Counted from the first letter of the stretch, positions 43,403 to 52,947 are shown. The stretch: 64,000 bases of DNA from Fontibacillus puldeungensis (GCF_042678945.1 NZ_JBHTLM010000003.1:1-64000), one strand, 5' to 3'. Made by a program: numbers and translations. Notes: generated from the sequence alone by a model not told the origin.

Positions 43403-44470
43403 ATGAGCAAGATTCCTTATGAAGTATACACGGAGGAAGTCGAAGCTTTGTCCGTGCTATCGCCGGACGGTGAAATCGTTAACAAAGATAAGGTTCCGGC
43501 CCTTTCTGATGATCAATTAAAAGAATTGATGTACCGCATGGTATTTACACGTACTTGGGATGAACGGGCGATCAATCTTGGCCGTCAAGGACGTCTCGGA
43601 TTTTACGCACCGGTTTCTGGTCAAGAAGCAACAATGGTTGGTAGTGAATTCGCACTGGACAAGAACGACTTTGTTTGCCCGGGCTATCGTGATATGCCGC
43701 AGCTCGTATGGCACGGCCTTCCTTTGTACCAAGCTTTCCTATACTCCCGTGGCCATCAACATGGCGGTCAAATTCCTGAAGGCGTGAATGTACTGATGCC
43801 GCAAATTATTATCGGCGCACAAGTGCTGCATGCTATGGGGATTGCTATGGGTTATAAATTGAAGAAACAAAAACAAGTCGCAATCACTTACACAGGTGAC
43901 GGGGGTTCTTCCGAAGGCGACTTCTATGAAGCACTGAACTATGCTGGGGTATTCAAACTGCCGGTTATTTTCTTTGTTCAAAACAATGGGTATGCCATCA
44001 CGACTCCTTTCGCTAAGCAAACCGCAGCTCTATCCATCGCTCACAAAGCTGTAGCTGCCGGCATCCGCGGCGTGAAGATCGACGGAATGGACGTATTCGC
44101 CGTCATCAGCGCAGTGCAGGAAGCTGCAGAACGCGCACGTAATGGGGAAGGGGCTACCTTGATCGAAGCCGTGACTTACCGGTTCCGTCCACATTCCCTC
44201 TCCGATGATACGACCAAATATCGGACCAAAGAAGAAGAAGGACAATGGAACGAAAAAGATCCAATTGCCCGTCTGGCCAAATACTTGGAAAAGAAAGGTC
44301 TTTGGACCGACGAAGACACAGCTCGCGTAAAAGATGAAGCAAAAGCGAAAGTCAACGAACAAATCAAGAAAGCGGAACAAACTGAAAAAATGACTATCCC
44401 AGGCTTGATCGACAGTATGTTCGAACATACGCCGAAGCATTTGGAAGAACAAAAAGCCGATTTTAAATAA
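43403..44470 (+). CDS. pdhA: Pyruvate dehydrogenase E1 alpha subunit
   Basis: 355 residues. The thiamine diphosphate motif runs from GDGGSSEGDFYEAL to QNNGYAITTP, and YRFRPHSLSDD is the phosphorylation-loop region of E1 alpha. With PdhB it decarboxylates pyruvate and passes the acetyl group to E2. ATG 43403 lies 6 bases after GAGGTG; GTG 43394 is the worse alternative. First gene of pdhABCD. Confidence 0.96.
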   Translation: MSKIPYEVYTEEVEALSVLSPDGEIVNKDKVPALSDDQLKELMYRMVFTRTWDERAINLGRQGRLGFYAPVSGQEATMVGSEFALDKNDFVCPGYRDMPQLVWHGLPLYQAFLYSRGHQHGGQIPEGVNVLMPQIIIGAQVLHAMGIAMGYKLKKQKQVAITYTGDGGSSEGDFYEALNYAGVFKLPVIFFVQNNGYAITTPFAKQTAALSIAHKAVAAGIRGVKIDGMDVFAVISAVQEAAERARNGEGATLIEAVTYRFRPHSLSDDTTKYRTKEEEGQWNEKDPIARLAKYLEKKGLWTDEDTARVKDEAKAKVNEQIKKAEQTEKMTIPGLIDSMFEHTPKHLEEQKADFK

Positions 44471-44506
44471 AAAGTGTGATAGTTCTAAAGAGGAGGATAC
44501 GAAGCA

Positions 44507-45487
44507 ATGGCACAAATGAACATGAAAGAAGCAATCCGCGATGCAATCCGCGTGGAATTGAAACGCGACCCGAATGTCATCGTGTTCGGTGAAGACGTAG
44601 GTCATGTCGGCGGGGTGTTTCGGGTAACGGAAGGTTTGCAAAAAGAGTTCGGGGAAGAACGTGTACTGGACACGCCGCTGGCTGAATCCGCGATCGGCGG
44701 TATGGCAGTAGGGCTTGGAATTCAAGGATTCCGCCCAGTTGCAGAAATCCAATTTGTTGGTTTTATTTTTGAAGCATTGGATCAAATTTTGGTTCAATCG
44801 GCACGGTTGCGTTATCGTTCCGGCGGACGCTACCATGCACCAGTAGTATTCCGTACACCTTTCGGTGGCGGCGTTAAAGCAGCTGAGCTGCATACCGACT
44901 CCCTGGAAGGTTTGATTGCCCAAACTCCTGGTATTAAATTGGTTATCCCATCGAATCCTTACGATGCAAAAGGCTTGTTGATCTCGGCGATCCGCGACAA
45001 TGATCCTGTATTCTTTATGGAACATTTGAATCTGTACCATGCTTTCCGTGACGAAGTACCGGAAGACGATTATACGGTTGAGCTTGGTAAAGCGAAAGTC
45101 GTTCGTGAAGGTTCCGATGTTACGGTTCTTGCCTACGGCCTAATGGTTCATACGGCAGTGAAAGCAGCTGAAGAACTGGAAAAAACAAAAGGCATTAAAG
45201 CCGAAGTCATCGACTTGCGCACGCTTGTGCCACTCGATATCGATACAATTGTTAACTCTATCAAGAAAACCAACCGTGCTATCGTTGTTCAAGAGGCACA
45301 AAAATCGGCCGGCATTGCGGCTGAAGTGATTGCGCAAATCAATGAAAAAGCATTGCTACATTTGGAAGCTCCGGTACTTCGCGTTGCTCCACCGGATACG
45401 ATTTATCCGTTTGCACAAATCGAAGATCAATGGCTGCCATCTCCAGCTAAAGTCATTGAAGGCGTTAATAAAGTTCTTGAATTTTAA
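44507..45487 (+). CDS. pdhB: Pyruvate dehydrogenase E1 beta subunit
   Basis: 326 residues, full length. VFGEDVGHVGGVFRVTEGL, PLAESAIGGMAVGLG and the C-terminal VRVAPPDT-type region are typical of 2-oxoacid dehydrogenase E1 beta. AAGAGGAGG precedes ATG 44507, 36 bases after pdhA. Pairs with PdhA as the E1 heterotetramer. Confidence 0.96.
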   Translation: MAQMNMKEAIRDAIRVELKRDPNVIVFGEDVGHVGGVFRVTEGLQKEFGEERVLDTPLAESAIGGMAVGLGIQGFRPVAEIQFVGFIFEALDQILVQSARLRYRSGGRYHAPVVFRTPFGGGVKAAELHTDSLEGLIAQTPGIKLVIPSNPYDAKGLLISAIRDNDPVFFMEHLNLYHAFRDEVPEDDYTVELGKAKVVREGSDVTVLAYGLMVHTAVKAAEELEKTKGIKAEVIDLRTLVPLDIDTIVNSIKKTNRAIVVQEAQKSAGIAAEVIAQINEKALLHLEAPVLRVAPPDTIYPFAQIEDQWLPSPAKVIEGVNKVLEF

Positions 45488-45516
45488 TATAGTCATACCT
45501 TGAGGAGGTCTTTTCA

Positions 45517-47130
45517 TTGGCTAAGTTTGAATATCGGTTCCCTGAACTGGGCGAAGGGCTGCATGAAGGTGAAATCATCAAAATGCACATTAAGCCAGGG
45601 GACAAAGTAACAGATGAAGATATCATTATGGAAGTGCAAAACGACAAGGCTGTTGTCGAAGTGCCATGTCCTGTGAACGGGGTTGTACAAGAAGTATTCG
45701 GGAAAGACGGCGCTGTATTCCGTGTTGGCGATGTCGTTGCCGTGATCGACGCCGAAGGCGATCTTCCTGAGCAAGCTGGAGCTCCAGCTGAAGAAGCTAG
45801 TGCGCCAGCCGCTCCAGCAGCCGCACCTGCTCCACAAGCAGCCGCTTCTTCCACGAAGTTCCAATACCTGTTCCCTGAACTGGGTGAAGGCTTGCATGAA
45901 GGCGAAATCATCAAAATGCACATCAAGCCAGGGGACAAGGTAACCGACGAAGACATCATTATGGAAGTACAAAACGACAAAGCTGTCGTGGAAGTTCCTT
46001 GCCCGGTTAACGGTACCGTTCTTGAAGTGTTCGGTAAAGACGGCGCAGTATTCCGCGTAGGTGACGTAGTTGCTGTCATCGATGCTGAAGGCGAGGTTCC
46101 TGAGCAAGAAGGAGCTCCAGCACCAGCAGAAAGCGCTGCTCAAGGCGCTGCAAGTGTACCGGCGGCTTCTGCAGCACCGGCCGCTCCAAATAAAGAAGTT
46201 TTGGCTACGCCTAGCGTACGTAAATATGCCCGTGAACAAGGTGTAGATTTGTCGCTCGTACCAGGGACAGGCAAAGCCGGCAAAATTACTAGAGAAGATG
46301 TAGATGCGTTTAAGAAAGGCGGAGCAGCCGCACCGGCATCGACTCCAGCCGCAGCACCAGCTCAAGCAGCTGCGCCAGCCGCCGCTGCCAAAGCACCTGC
46401 TGCAGCACCTACAGCTATTCATACTGACGGTGAGGAAGAACGCGTTCCGTTCAAAGGAATCCGCAAAGCGATTTCCAATGCTATGGTTAAGTCGGCATAC
46501 ACTGCTCCACACGTTACCATCATGGATGAAGTGGATGTTACCGAATTGGTTGCCTTCCGCACTCGGATGAAACCAGTCGCTGAGAAGAAAGGCATCAAAG
46601 TTACTTATCTTCCATTCATCGTCAAAGCGCTTGTAGCCGCTTCTCGTCAATTCCCTGCGCTTAACGCTTCGATCGATGAAGTCAACAATGAAATCGTCTA
46701 TAAAAAATTCTATAACATCGGTATTGCTACGGATACAGACAATGGATTGATCGTACCGGTTATCAAAGATGCAGATCGGAAGAGCATCTGGATGATTGCT
46801 GAAGCGATTAAAGACCTTGCAGGCCGTGGCCGTGAAGGCAAACTGGCTCCTAATGAAATGAAAGGCAGCACGATTTCAATTACGAACATCGGTTCTGCCG
46901 GCGGTATGTTCTTTACTCCAATCATTAACTACCCTGAAGTAGCTATCTTAGGTACCGGCCGCATCAGCCAAAAACCGGTAGTAAGAGACGGCGAAATCGT
47001 TGTAGCTCCGGTAATGGCTCTTTCGCTCAGCTTTGACCATCGTCTGATCGACGGTGCAACAGCTCAAAACTTTATGAACTATATCAAACAGTTGCTCGCT
47101 AACCCTGAGCTGCTGGTTATGGAGGTGTAA
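45517..47130 (+). CDS. pdhC: Dihydrolipoamide acetyltransferase (E2) with two lipoyl domains
   Basis: 537 residues: two lipoyl domains (about 2-80 and 113-191), each with the lipoylated Lys in QNDKAVVEV, an Ala/Pro linker, a peripheral subunit-binding domain (VLATPSVRKYAREQGVDL, GKAGKITREDVDAF), a second Ala/Pro linker and the acyltransferase core ending in SFDHRLIDGA. It is the core of the complex. TTG 45517 follows GAGGAGG. The two lipoyl domains are close copies at DNA level, a possible substrate for recombination. Confidence 0.96.
   Translation: MAKFEYRFPELGEGLHEGEIIKMHIKPGDKVTDEDIIMEVQNDKAVVEVPCPVNGVVQEVFGKDGAVFRVGDVVAVIDAEGDLPEQAGAPAEEASAPAAPAAAPAPQAAASSTKFQYLFPELGEGLHEGEIIKMHIKPGDKVTDEDIIMEVQNDKAVVEVPCPVNGTVLEVFGKDGAVFRVGDVVAVIDAEGEVPEQEGAPAPAESAAQGAASVPAASAAPAAPNKEVLATPSVRKYAREQGVDLSLVPGTGKAGKITREDVDAFKKGGAAAPASTPAAAPAQAAAPAAAAKAPAAAPTAIHTDGEEERVPFKGIRKAISNAMVKSAYTAPHVTIMDEVDVTELVAFRTRMKPVAEKKGIKVTYLPFIVKALVAASRQFPALNASIDEVNNEIVYKKFYNIGIATDTDNGLIVPVIKDADRKSIWMIAEAIKDLAGRGREGKLAPNEMKGSTISITNIGSAGGMFFTPIINYPEVAILGTGRISQKPVVRDGEIVVAPVMALSLSFDHRLIDGATAQNFMNYIKQLLANPELLVMEV
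45523..45789 (+). repeat. Lipoyl-domain direct repeat in pdhC, copy 1
   Basis: Codes for the first lipoyl domain. The same sequence recurs 333 bases (111 codons) further on with few changes, mostly at third codon positions. Confidence 0.85.
45856..46122 (+). repeat. Lipoyl-domain direct repeat in pdhC, copy 2
   Basis: Second copy; in the protein fewer than ten of about 87 residues differ from copy 1. Confidence 0.85.
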
Positions 47131-47134
47131 TGCA

Positions 47135-48550
47135 ATGGTAGTAGGAGACGCTTCTCTTGACATTGATACATTAGTAGTAGGTGCCGGTCCTGGCGGATAT
47201 GTGGCGGCCATTCGTGCCGCCCAGCTGGGCCAAAAAGTGGTTATCGTCGACAAATCCGAGCTCGGCGGCGTTTGCTTGAACCGTGGATGTATTCCATCCA
47301 AGGCGCTCATTTCCGCAGCTCATCAATATGAATCGGCTTTGCACGGCGATGCTTTTGGGATTACGGCAGAAAACGTCAAAGTGGACTTCAAGAAAACTCA
47401 AGAGTTCAAAAGCGGCGTTGTTAAAAAGATGACCCAAGGCGTTACGGGCCTGCTCAAAGGCAACAAAGTTGAAGTGTTCAGCGGTGAAGTGATGTTCATC
47501 AACGAAACCGAAGCACGTGCCTTTAACGAACATGAATCACCACGTTACCGTTTCAAACATTGCATTTTGGCAACTGGCTCCCGTCCGATCGAATTGAAAC
47601 CTTTCCCATTCGGTGGACGTATCCTGTCCTCGACCGAAGCTCTGGAGCTGCAAGAAATTCCTAGCAGCCTGGTCGTTATCGGTGGCGGCTACATCGGTGC
47701 CGAGCTTGGGCAAATGTTCTCCAAATTCGGTACAAAAGTGACGATCATCGAAGGTATGGATACCGTGCTTCCTGGCTTTGATAAAGATATGACTCGTCTT
47801 GTTGCCAAGAGCATGGAAAAAACCGGTGTCGAGATCGTTACGAACGCTAAAGCGGAAAGCGCAGAACAAACGGATAAAAACGTAACTGTTAAATATTCAG
47901 TAAACGGCGAAAGCAAAGAAGTAACTGCAGATTACTTGCTGGTAACTGTTGGCCGTCGTCCAAATACGGATGGTGATCTCGGCCTGGATCTGGCTGGTGT
48001 TGAATTGACCGACCGTGGCTTGGTTAAAGTAGACCATCAAGGACGTACGAGCAACCCGAAAATCTTTGCAATTGGCGATATCGTCGCTGGCCTGGCATTA
48101 GCCCATAAAGCTTCCTACGAAGGTAAGGTTGCCGCTGAAGTCATTTCCGGTCTTCCTTCCGTCGTAGATTACAAAGCAATCCCAGCCGTGGTATTTACCG
48201 ATCCTGAATGCTCCAGCGTAGGTTACACGGAAAAAGAAGCGAAGGAAAAAGGCTTTAAAGTAAAAGCCGGCAAATTCCCGTTTGCAGGTAACGGCCGTGC
48301 CACTTCCTTGAACCATCCTGACGGCTTCATCAAGCTCGTTGCCAACGAAGAGAACAACGTCGTACTTGGCGCTCAAATCGTTGGTATCGAAGCTTCCAAC
48401 CTGATCGCTGAACTCGGTCTGGCTATTGAAATGGGTGCAACCCTTGAAGACATTTCCCTGACGATCCATGCGCATCCAACGCTTGGTGAAATCGTAATGG
48501 AAACCGCTGAACTGGTTGAAGGTCATCCAATTCACGTCATCTCTCGTTAA
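47135..48550 (+). CDS. pdhD: Dihydrolipoamide dehydrogenase (E3)
   Basis: 471 residues. GAGPGGYVAAIRAAQLG binds FAD, GGVCLNRGCIPSK holds the redox cysteines, GGGYIGAELG binds NAD, and HAHPTLGE gives the catalytic His-Glu pair. It reoxidises the lipoamide of PdhC. Starts 4 bases after the pdhC stop with GGAGG upstream. Last gene of the operon. Confidence 0.96.
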   Translation: MVVGDASLDIDTLVVGAGPGGYVAAIRAAQLGQKVVIVDKSELGGVCLNRGCIPSKALISAAHQYESALHGDAFGITAENVKVDFKKTQEFKSGVVKKMTQGVTGLLKGNKVEVFSGEVMFINETEARAFNEHESPRYRFKHCILATGSRPIELKPFPFGGRILSSTEALELQEIPSSLVVIGGGYIGAELGQMFSKFGTKVTIIEGMDTVLPGFDKDMTRLVAKSMEKTGVEIVTNAKAESAEQTDKNVTVKYSVNGESKEVTADYLLVTVGRRPNTDGDLGLDLAGVELTDRGLVKVDHQGRTSNPKIFAIGDIVAGLALAHKASYEGKVAAEVISGLPSVVDYKAIPAVVFTDPECSSVGYTEKEAKEKGFKVKAGKFPFAGNGRATSLNHPDGFIKLVANEENNVVLGAQIVGIEASNLIAELGLAIEMGATLEDISLTIHAHPTLGEIVMETAELVEGHPIHVISR

Positions 48551-48603
48551 TTCTTAATTGTTATCTCCCACTCCTCCTAAGGGTGGACAATCTCCTAATT
48601 ATT

Positions 48604-48640
48604 GGGGCAAGGCCGTTTGTTAGGTCTTGCCCCTTTTTCT
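48604..48640 (+). terminator. Terminator of pdhABCD
   Basis: GGGGCAAGGCC pairs with GGTCTTGCCCC (one G-U) and is followed by TTTTTCTTTT. Confidence 0.9.
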
Positions 48641-48739
48641 TTTCCCTTCTCATCGTCCTCGTTGTATTATGTAATAGTAAGGATATAAATAACAATATGG
48701 TATCATTTTAACAAGTAAGATAAATTGAGGTGATTATCC

Positions 48740-49207
48740 ATGATTGAAGGTCTGTTTGAAACTCATATTAACGTATCCGATTTAGAAAGGGCTTCTGAGT
48801 TCTATGAGAATACTTTAGGACTAACATTGGCGTATGAGGACTCAAGGCGGTGTCGTTTCTATTGGCTTGGTGAACGTGGAAAGGCGATGTTAGGGCTGTG
48901 GGAAAAAGAACCTGCCCAAATCATTCGTCAACACTATGCTTTTGAAACATCTAATGAAAAAATGAAATGCATTGTTCCCTGGCTCAAAGAGAGAGGTCTT
49001 CAAGTCCGTAATTTTTTGGACGATGGTACTGAAGATCCGTTTGTATTCGGTTGGATGCCTGCCGTTTCCATCTATTTTTCTGATCCAGACGGACACTCAT
49101 TAGAGTTTATTTCCGTATTACCTGATGAACCTCAACCTGAGCTGGGTGTAGTTGCTTGGGAAGAATGGGAGAAGAATCACGGAAGGAGTCTTAAATTACA
49201 GAAGTGA
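48740..49207 (+). CDS. Glyoxalase/VOC-family protein
   Basis: 155 residues with two beta-alpha-beta-beta-beta halves: TNISDLE-like HINVSDLERASEFYENTLGL at the start and YFSDPDGHSLEFIS near the end. Metal ligands His 9 or so and Glu in LEFIS fit the family (lyases, dioxygenases, antibiotic-binding proteins). Function not predictable. Own promoter region; ATG 48740 follows GAGGTG. Confidence 0.8.
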   Translation: MIEGLFETHINVSDLERASEFYENTLGLTLAYEDSRRCRFYWLGERGKAMLGLWEKEPAQIIRQHYAFETSNEKMKCIVPWLKERGLQVRNFLDDGTEDPFVFGWMPAVSIYFSDPDGHSLEFISVLPDEPQPELGVVAWEEWEKNHGRSLKLQK

Positions 49208-49275
49208 CAGGTCCCTAATCTGGACGTGTTAATGCAAAAAATGAATCTACATGAGATTATCCAAGGTGTTTAAAG

Positions 49276-49317
49276 TAATGGAGTAGGAGGGGGCGCTAGC
49301 CCCCTCCTACTCCATTA
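49276..49317. repeat. 42-bp perfect inverted repeat
   Basis: A perfect 19-bp stem (49276-49294 with 49299-49317) around a 4-base loop, GCTA. It sits between two plus-strand genes. Only a short T4 follows, and none on the minus side, so it is not a textbook terminator though it could still stop transcription or protect RNA ends. Confidence 0.85.
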
Positions 49318-49404
49318 ATCTTTTGGTAACAAAGTGGAAACTTGTATATCTCTAGGTATTGATACAATAGATAAAATAGGGTGAAAGGGAGTACATGAAT
49401 ATAT

Positions 49405-50103
49405 ATGCGGAAAATGAAGATCGTAAGAGCGGCAGCTATATGTCTTATTTTAATGGTGGGGGGAGGAATAGTCTGGGGCAGTTCTGCCAACGCGGAATAT
49501 CCGAAGCCCCAAAAGATGAGTTCAAAGGCTAAGTTATCACTGCAGCAAGTGACCAAATTAATCGAAACCCAAGGACGAAAGTCTGAATATTACTTAAAGG
49601 AGCTCACCTTTAAGGAGGTTCAGCTGGACACAGACAAAGAGCTTGAAGTAATCGCTTCCAGTACTGGAGGATCGCATTTGGGAAGCTTTTTCATCTTTGA
49701 TCGGAATGGAAACAATCTGAAAATGATCGCCGAAAAGGAATGGAAGGTGGATTCCCTGGAAATGCGATTACCTGTAACAGTAGGAGGCAAAATGATGTTT
49801 GAGACCGTAGAGAATACCGGCGGTAGCGGTCTGGATGTCAAAATCGCACATTTGTGGTACCTGCAGAAGGGGAAGTGGGTTGAGGCCTGGAATGGTAGGC
49901 TGCAGGAAATGAATGCCATGGTCTCTGGAGCTTATTCCAAAGTAGCAGGCGGGTACCAGCTGCTTGACTCGGATAATATCCTGTATGCCTGGGAAACGGT
50001 AATAAAGCTGGCGGACGATGGTACTACAGAAATCGGGAAACCAGAAACTACACTAACGATGTACTCTTTTGATGGAAGCAAGTTTGTAAAAAAGAAGCAA
50101 TAA
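49405..50103 (+). CDS. Secreted protein of unknown function
   Basis: Not recognised. 232 residues with a signal peptide (IVRAAAICLILMVGGGIVWGSSANA), then a beta-rich domain with a repeated DxDxDxE-like start (QLDTDKELEVIASS) as in FG-GAP or VCBS-type propeller blades. No Cys after the signal, so not a lipoprotein. GGGAG precedes ATG 49405. Confidence 0.7.
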   Translation: MRKMKIVRAAAICLILMVGGGIVWGSSANAEYPKPQKMSSKAKLSLQQVTKLIETQGRKSEYYLKELTFKEVQLDTDKELEVIASSTGGSHLGSFFIFDRNGNNLKMIAEKEWKVDSLEMRLPVTVGGKMMFETVENTGGSGLDVKIAHLWYLQKGKWVEAWNGRLQEMNAMVSGAYSKVAGGYQLLDSDNILYAWETVIKLADDGTTEIGKPETTLTMYSFDGSKFVKKKQ

Positions 50104-50110
50104 TCTAAAA

Positions 50111-50139
50111 GGCAGGACCGAGAGTTGATCGGCCCTGCC
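50111..50139 (-). terminator. Terminator between converging genes
   Basis: GGCAGG and CCG pair with CGG and CCTGCC; T4 follows on the minus strand, so it mainly ends the flavoprotein transcript. Confidence 0.75.
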
Positions 50140-50155
50140 TACATTTTGATTCATA

Positions 50156-52639
50156 CTAGATAAACAAATTAATGCCCGATTGGTCGGCTTTGCCGAGATA
50201 ATAACCGACACCGCCGATTTTAACGCCATCGATCAGCTCTTCTTTCTTGATGCCCATCACGTCCATGGACATTTGGCAAGCGACGATTTCCACGCCTTGA
50301 CGAATGGCGGTTTCCATCAATTCCTCAAGCGAGGAGACGTTGTTGCTGCGCATGACACTGCGGATCATTTTAGTACCCATTCCCATCATGTTCATTCTGG
50401 AGAGGGACAGCTTGCGGCTGCCACGCGGCATCATCGTCCCGAACATCTTACCTATAAAGCTCTTGGACACCTGAACCTTTTCTGATTTCCGGAGGATATT
50501 CAGCCCCCAGAAGGTAAAGAAAAGGGTTACCTTTTTACCGCTTGCTGCTGCTCCATTTGCGATGATAAAGGAAGCAATTGCCTTATCCAAGTCGCCGCTG
50601 AACACGACCATCGTTGTTCCCTCCGGCGAAGTCGCTGTTTGCGAAGAAGAATCGGCGGCCGGTACTGCGCCTTCCTTGCACATGTATGCTTCGATCAGAC
50701 CATTTGCATTTTTGCTCACCTGAATCATGCGGTTTTTGGACATGGTGGCCCAAGCCTGTACGTCTTCATAGAATCCTGGATCAGATGCGGTCACATGTAA
50801 AACTTGACCTTCCTTGAGTTGATCCATCTTTTGCTTGACTTGCACCAGTGGACCAGGGCAGCAGAGACCGCAGGCGTCAAGCTCCGCATCCACATGAATC
50901 GGCTTACTGGGATCTACCGATACCGCAGAAGCCGCGGCGATTTCCGCCTGAGCTTGTTGAGGTGTCGGTGGGGTAAGGGAATTCATTTTTCCTGGCACAT
51001 AGGTGGCCATTTGATAGGTTTTGTAACCGCCTGTTAAGTTGCGCACTTTATAGCCTTTTTGCTGCAAAATTCTCGAAGCGGTGTACCCCCGTAAACCAAC
51101 TTGGCAATAGACCCAAATTTCTTTCGCCGGATCCAATTCGTCAAGACGACTGCGCAGCTCATCGACTGGAATCAGTAAGGACCCTGGAATATGGCCGTTT
51201 GCATGCTCCATTTCAGAACGAACGTCTACTAGAATTGTCGTTTGCTCATCTCTATTATCCAATTCCTTCGGTCCAAAAACAGTTGTCCGACCAGTCAAAA
51301 TATTTTCTGCTGTGTATCCGGCAAAGTTCACAGGATCTTTCGCCGAGGAATAAGGAGGAGCGTAAGCCAGCTCAAGCTCCGTCAAATCCGTTACCGTTCC
51401 GCGGAAACGAATGACCGTAGCGATATCGTCGATCCGCTTATCAACGCCATCAAAACCGACGGCTTGAGCCCCGAGAATAACTCCGTCGTCCTGGAACAGC
51501 AGTTTGAGCGTAATCGGTGTGGCACCCGGATAGTAGGAAGCGTGTGAATTCGGGTGCACATAAGTTACATGATACGGGAGCCCTAAGCGCTGCAGCGTTT
51601 TCTCGTTATTACCGGTGGAAGACCCCGTCAAGCCAAATACTTTAATAATAGAAGTCCCTTGTGAGCCTTTATACGTTGTTCCTAGCCCGCAAACATTATC
51701 GGCAGCAATTCTGCCTTGCTTATTTGCCGGACCGGCCAGCGGAATCGCTGTCTTGTTCCCATTGACGAAATCCGTCACTTCCACAGCATCGCCCACCGCG
51801 AAAACTTGATCCAGATTCGTTTCCATTTTGTTGTTTACGATGATGTGACCCCGCGGTCCAAACTCCAAACCGGAATCCTTCAGGAAAGCCGTGTCCGGGG
51901 CAACGCCAATCGCCAAAATAACCATGTCACTCACAAGTGTGATTCCGGCAGCGGTTTGTACCTCGATTTGCGCGCCTACTTCCCTAAATCCAGTAACTTG
52001 TTGAGAGAATAGCAGCTTAACTCCGTGCTCCTCCAGCTCTTTTGCCAGCAGATTAGACATCTCCGGATCAAAAGGAGCAAGAATTTGCGGGCCGCCTTCA
52101 ATCAATGTCACATCAATTCCGACTTCCTTAAGGTTTTCGGCCATTTCAACACCGATAAAACCGCCGCCAATGACGACCGCGGATGCGATTCTGTCTTCCG
52201 CTACACGCTTCTTGATGCGGTCTGTATCCGGAATGTTCCGTACGGTGTGAATCCGCTCACTTTGAATTCCTGGCAAATTCGGACGAATCGGCTTGGCACC
52301 TGGCGACAAAATTATCGCATCGTAGCTTTCTTCATAATCGCCGCGCGCTTTGCTGCGAACACGCACCGTTTTTGCTCCCGGATTGATTCCAATAACTTCG
52401 CTTTCTGTTCGAACGTCGATATTAAACCGCTGGTGCATCGCTTCAGGGGTTTGTACCAGCAATTTAGAGCGATCCTTGATGGAATCGCCGATATAGTAGG
52501 GGAGACCGCAGTTTGCAAAAGAAATATAAGGGTCTCGCTCAAACATAACGATATGCGCGTCTTCATCCAATCGGCGTAGTCTTGCGGCTGCTGAAGCGCC
52601 ACCTGCAACACCGCCGACAATAAGTACTTTTTTACTCAC
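50156..52639 (-). CDS. CoA-disulfide reductase fused to rhodanese, TusA and DsrE-like domains
   Basis: 827 residues, four enzymes or carriers in one chain. About 1-445: FAD/NAD(P) disulfide reductase with the single active Cys in SFANCGLPYY. About 455-555: rhodanese, Cys in VYCQVGLRGYTA. About 585-655: TusA-like carrier, CGLCCPGP. About 675-827: DsrE/DsrF-like domain, Cys in VACQMSMDVMG. Together they can pass persulfide sulfur from one Cys to the next. GTG 52639 follows GAGGAGG. It is 4 bases downstream of an ArsR-type regulator, so sulfide or polysulfide stress probably induces it. Confidence 0.92.
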   Translation of the reverse strand: MSKKVLIVGGVAGGASAAARLRRLDEDAHIVMFERDPYISFANCGLPYYIGDSIKDRSKLLVQTPEAMHQRFNIDVRTESEVIGINPGAKTVRVRSKARGDYEESYDAIILSPGAKPIRPNLPGIQSERIHTVRNIPDTDRIKKRVAEDRIASAVVIGGGFIGVEMAENLKEVGIDVTLIEGGPQILAPFDPEMSNLLAKELEEHGVKLLFSQQVTGFREVGAQIEVQTAAGITLVSDMVILAIGVAPDTAFLKDSGLEFGPRGHIIVNNKMETNLDQVFAVGDAVEVTDFVNGNKTAIPLAGPANKQGRIAADNVCGLGTTYKGSQGTSIIKVFGLTGSSTGNNEKTLQRLGLPYHVTYVHPNSHASYYPGATPITLKLLFQDDGVILGAQAVGFDGVDKRIDDIATVIRFRGTVTDLTELELAYAPPYSSAKDPVNFAGYTAENILTGRTTVFGPKELDNRDEQTTILVDVRSEMEHANGHIPGSLLIPVDELRSRLDELDPAKEIWVYCQVGLRGYTASRILQQKGYKVRNLTGGYKTYQMATYVPGKMNSLTPPTPQQAQAEIAAASAVSVDPSKPIHVDAELDACGLCCPGPLVQVKQKMDQLKEGQVLHVTASDPGFYEDVQAWATMSKNRMIQVSKNANGLIEAYMCKEGAVPAADSSSQTATSPEGTTMVVFSGDLDKAIASFIIANGAAASGKKVTLFFTFWGLNILRKSEKVQVSKSFIGKMFGTMMPRGSRKLSLSRMNMMGMGTKMIRSVMRSNNVSSLEELMETAIRQGVEIVACQMSMDVMGIKKEELIDGVKIGGVGYYLGKADQSGINLFI

Positions 52640-52643
52640 GAGT

Positions 52644-52928
52644 TTATTCCTCCTCAAATAGCGTGTTTATAAGCCTTAAAACTCTTTCGTTGGCAATTTT
52701 ATAATTGACTTCTAGTCCTGTGCGTTCGGCCTCGACAATGCCTAAACTGCGCAGCTTCTGCAAGTGCTGCGAGACTGTCGATTGCGGCAGATCAAGACAT
52801 TCCTGCATATAGGTGACGTTACATTCTTTCTTTTCGAGCAGCCCTCGTACGATACAGAGCCGGACAGGATGAGCCAGCGCTTTTAAGATATCGGCGGCTT
52901 CCTGATAAGCTTTAAAGTTGTTATCCAC
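52644..52928 (-). CDS. ArsR-family repressor, probable sulfur/redox sensor
   Basis: 94 residues, a single winged helix: ADILKALAHPVRLCIVRGLL, DLPQSTVSQHLQKLRSLGIVE, NYKIANERV. Two Cys flank the recognition helix region (KKECNVTYMQECLDL), besides one in RLCIV, which could sense metal or reactive sulfur by disulfide or polysulfide formation. Next to the sulfur-transfer flavoprotein, the latter is more likely. GTG 52928 is the start after GAGGTG. Confidence 0.88.
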   Translation of the reverse strand: MDNNFKAYQEAADILKALAHPVRLCIVRGLLEKKECNVTYMQECLDLPQSTVSQHLQKLRSLGIVEAERTGLEVNYKIANERVLRLINTLFEEE

Positions 52929-52947
52929 TCGATCTTCACCTCGCTTC

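Noticed and set aside
44030..45040. 336-codon open frame opposite pdhA and pdhB
   Set aside because: Antisense shadow of two clear E1 genes; composition rich in Phe, Cys and His, not like a real protein.
45514..46650. Long open frame (378 codons) on the minus strand opposite pdhC
   Set aside because: It mirrors the Ala/Pro-rich and lipoyl-repeat codons of pdhC, has no ribosome binding site and no recognisable domain.
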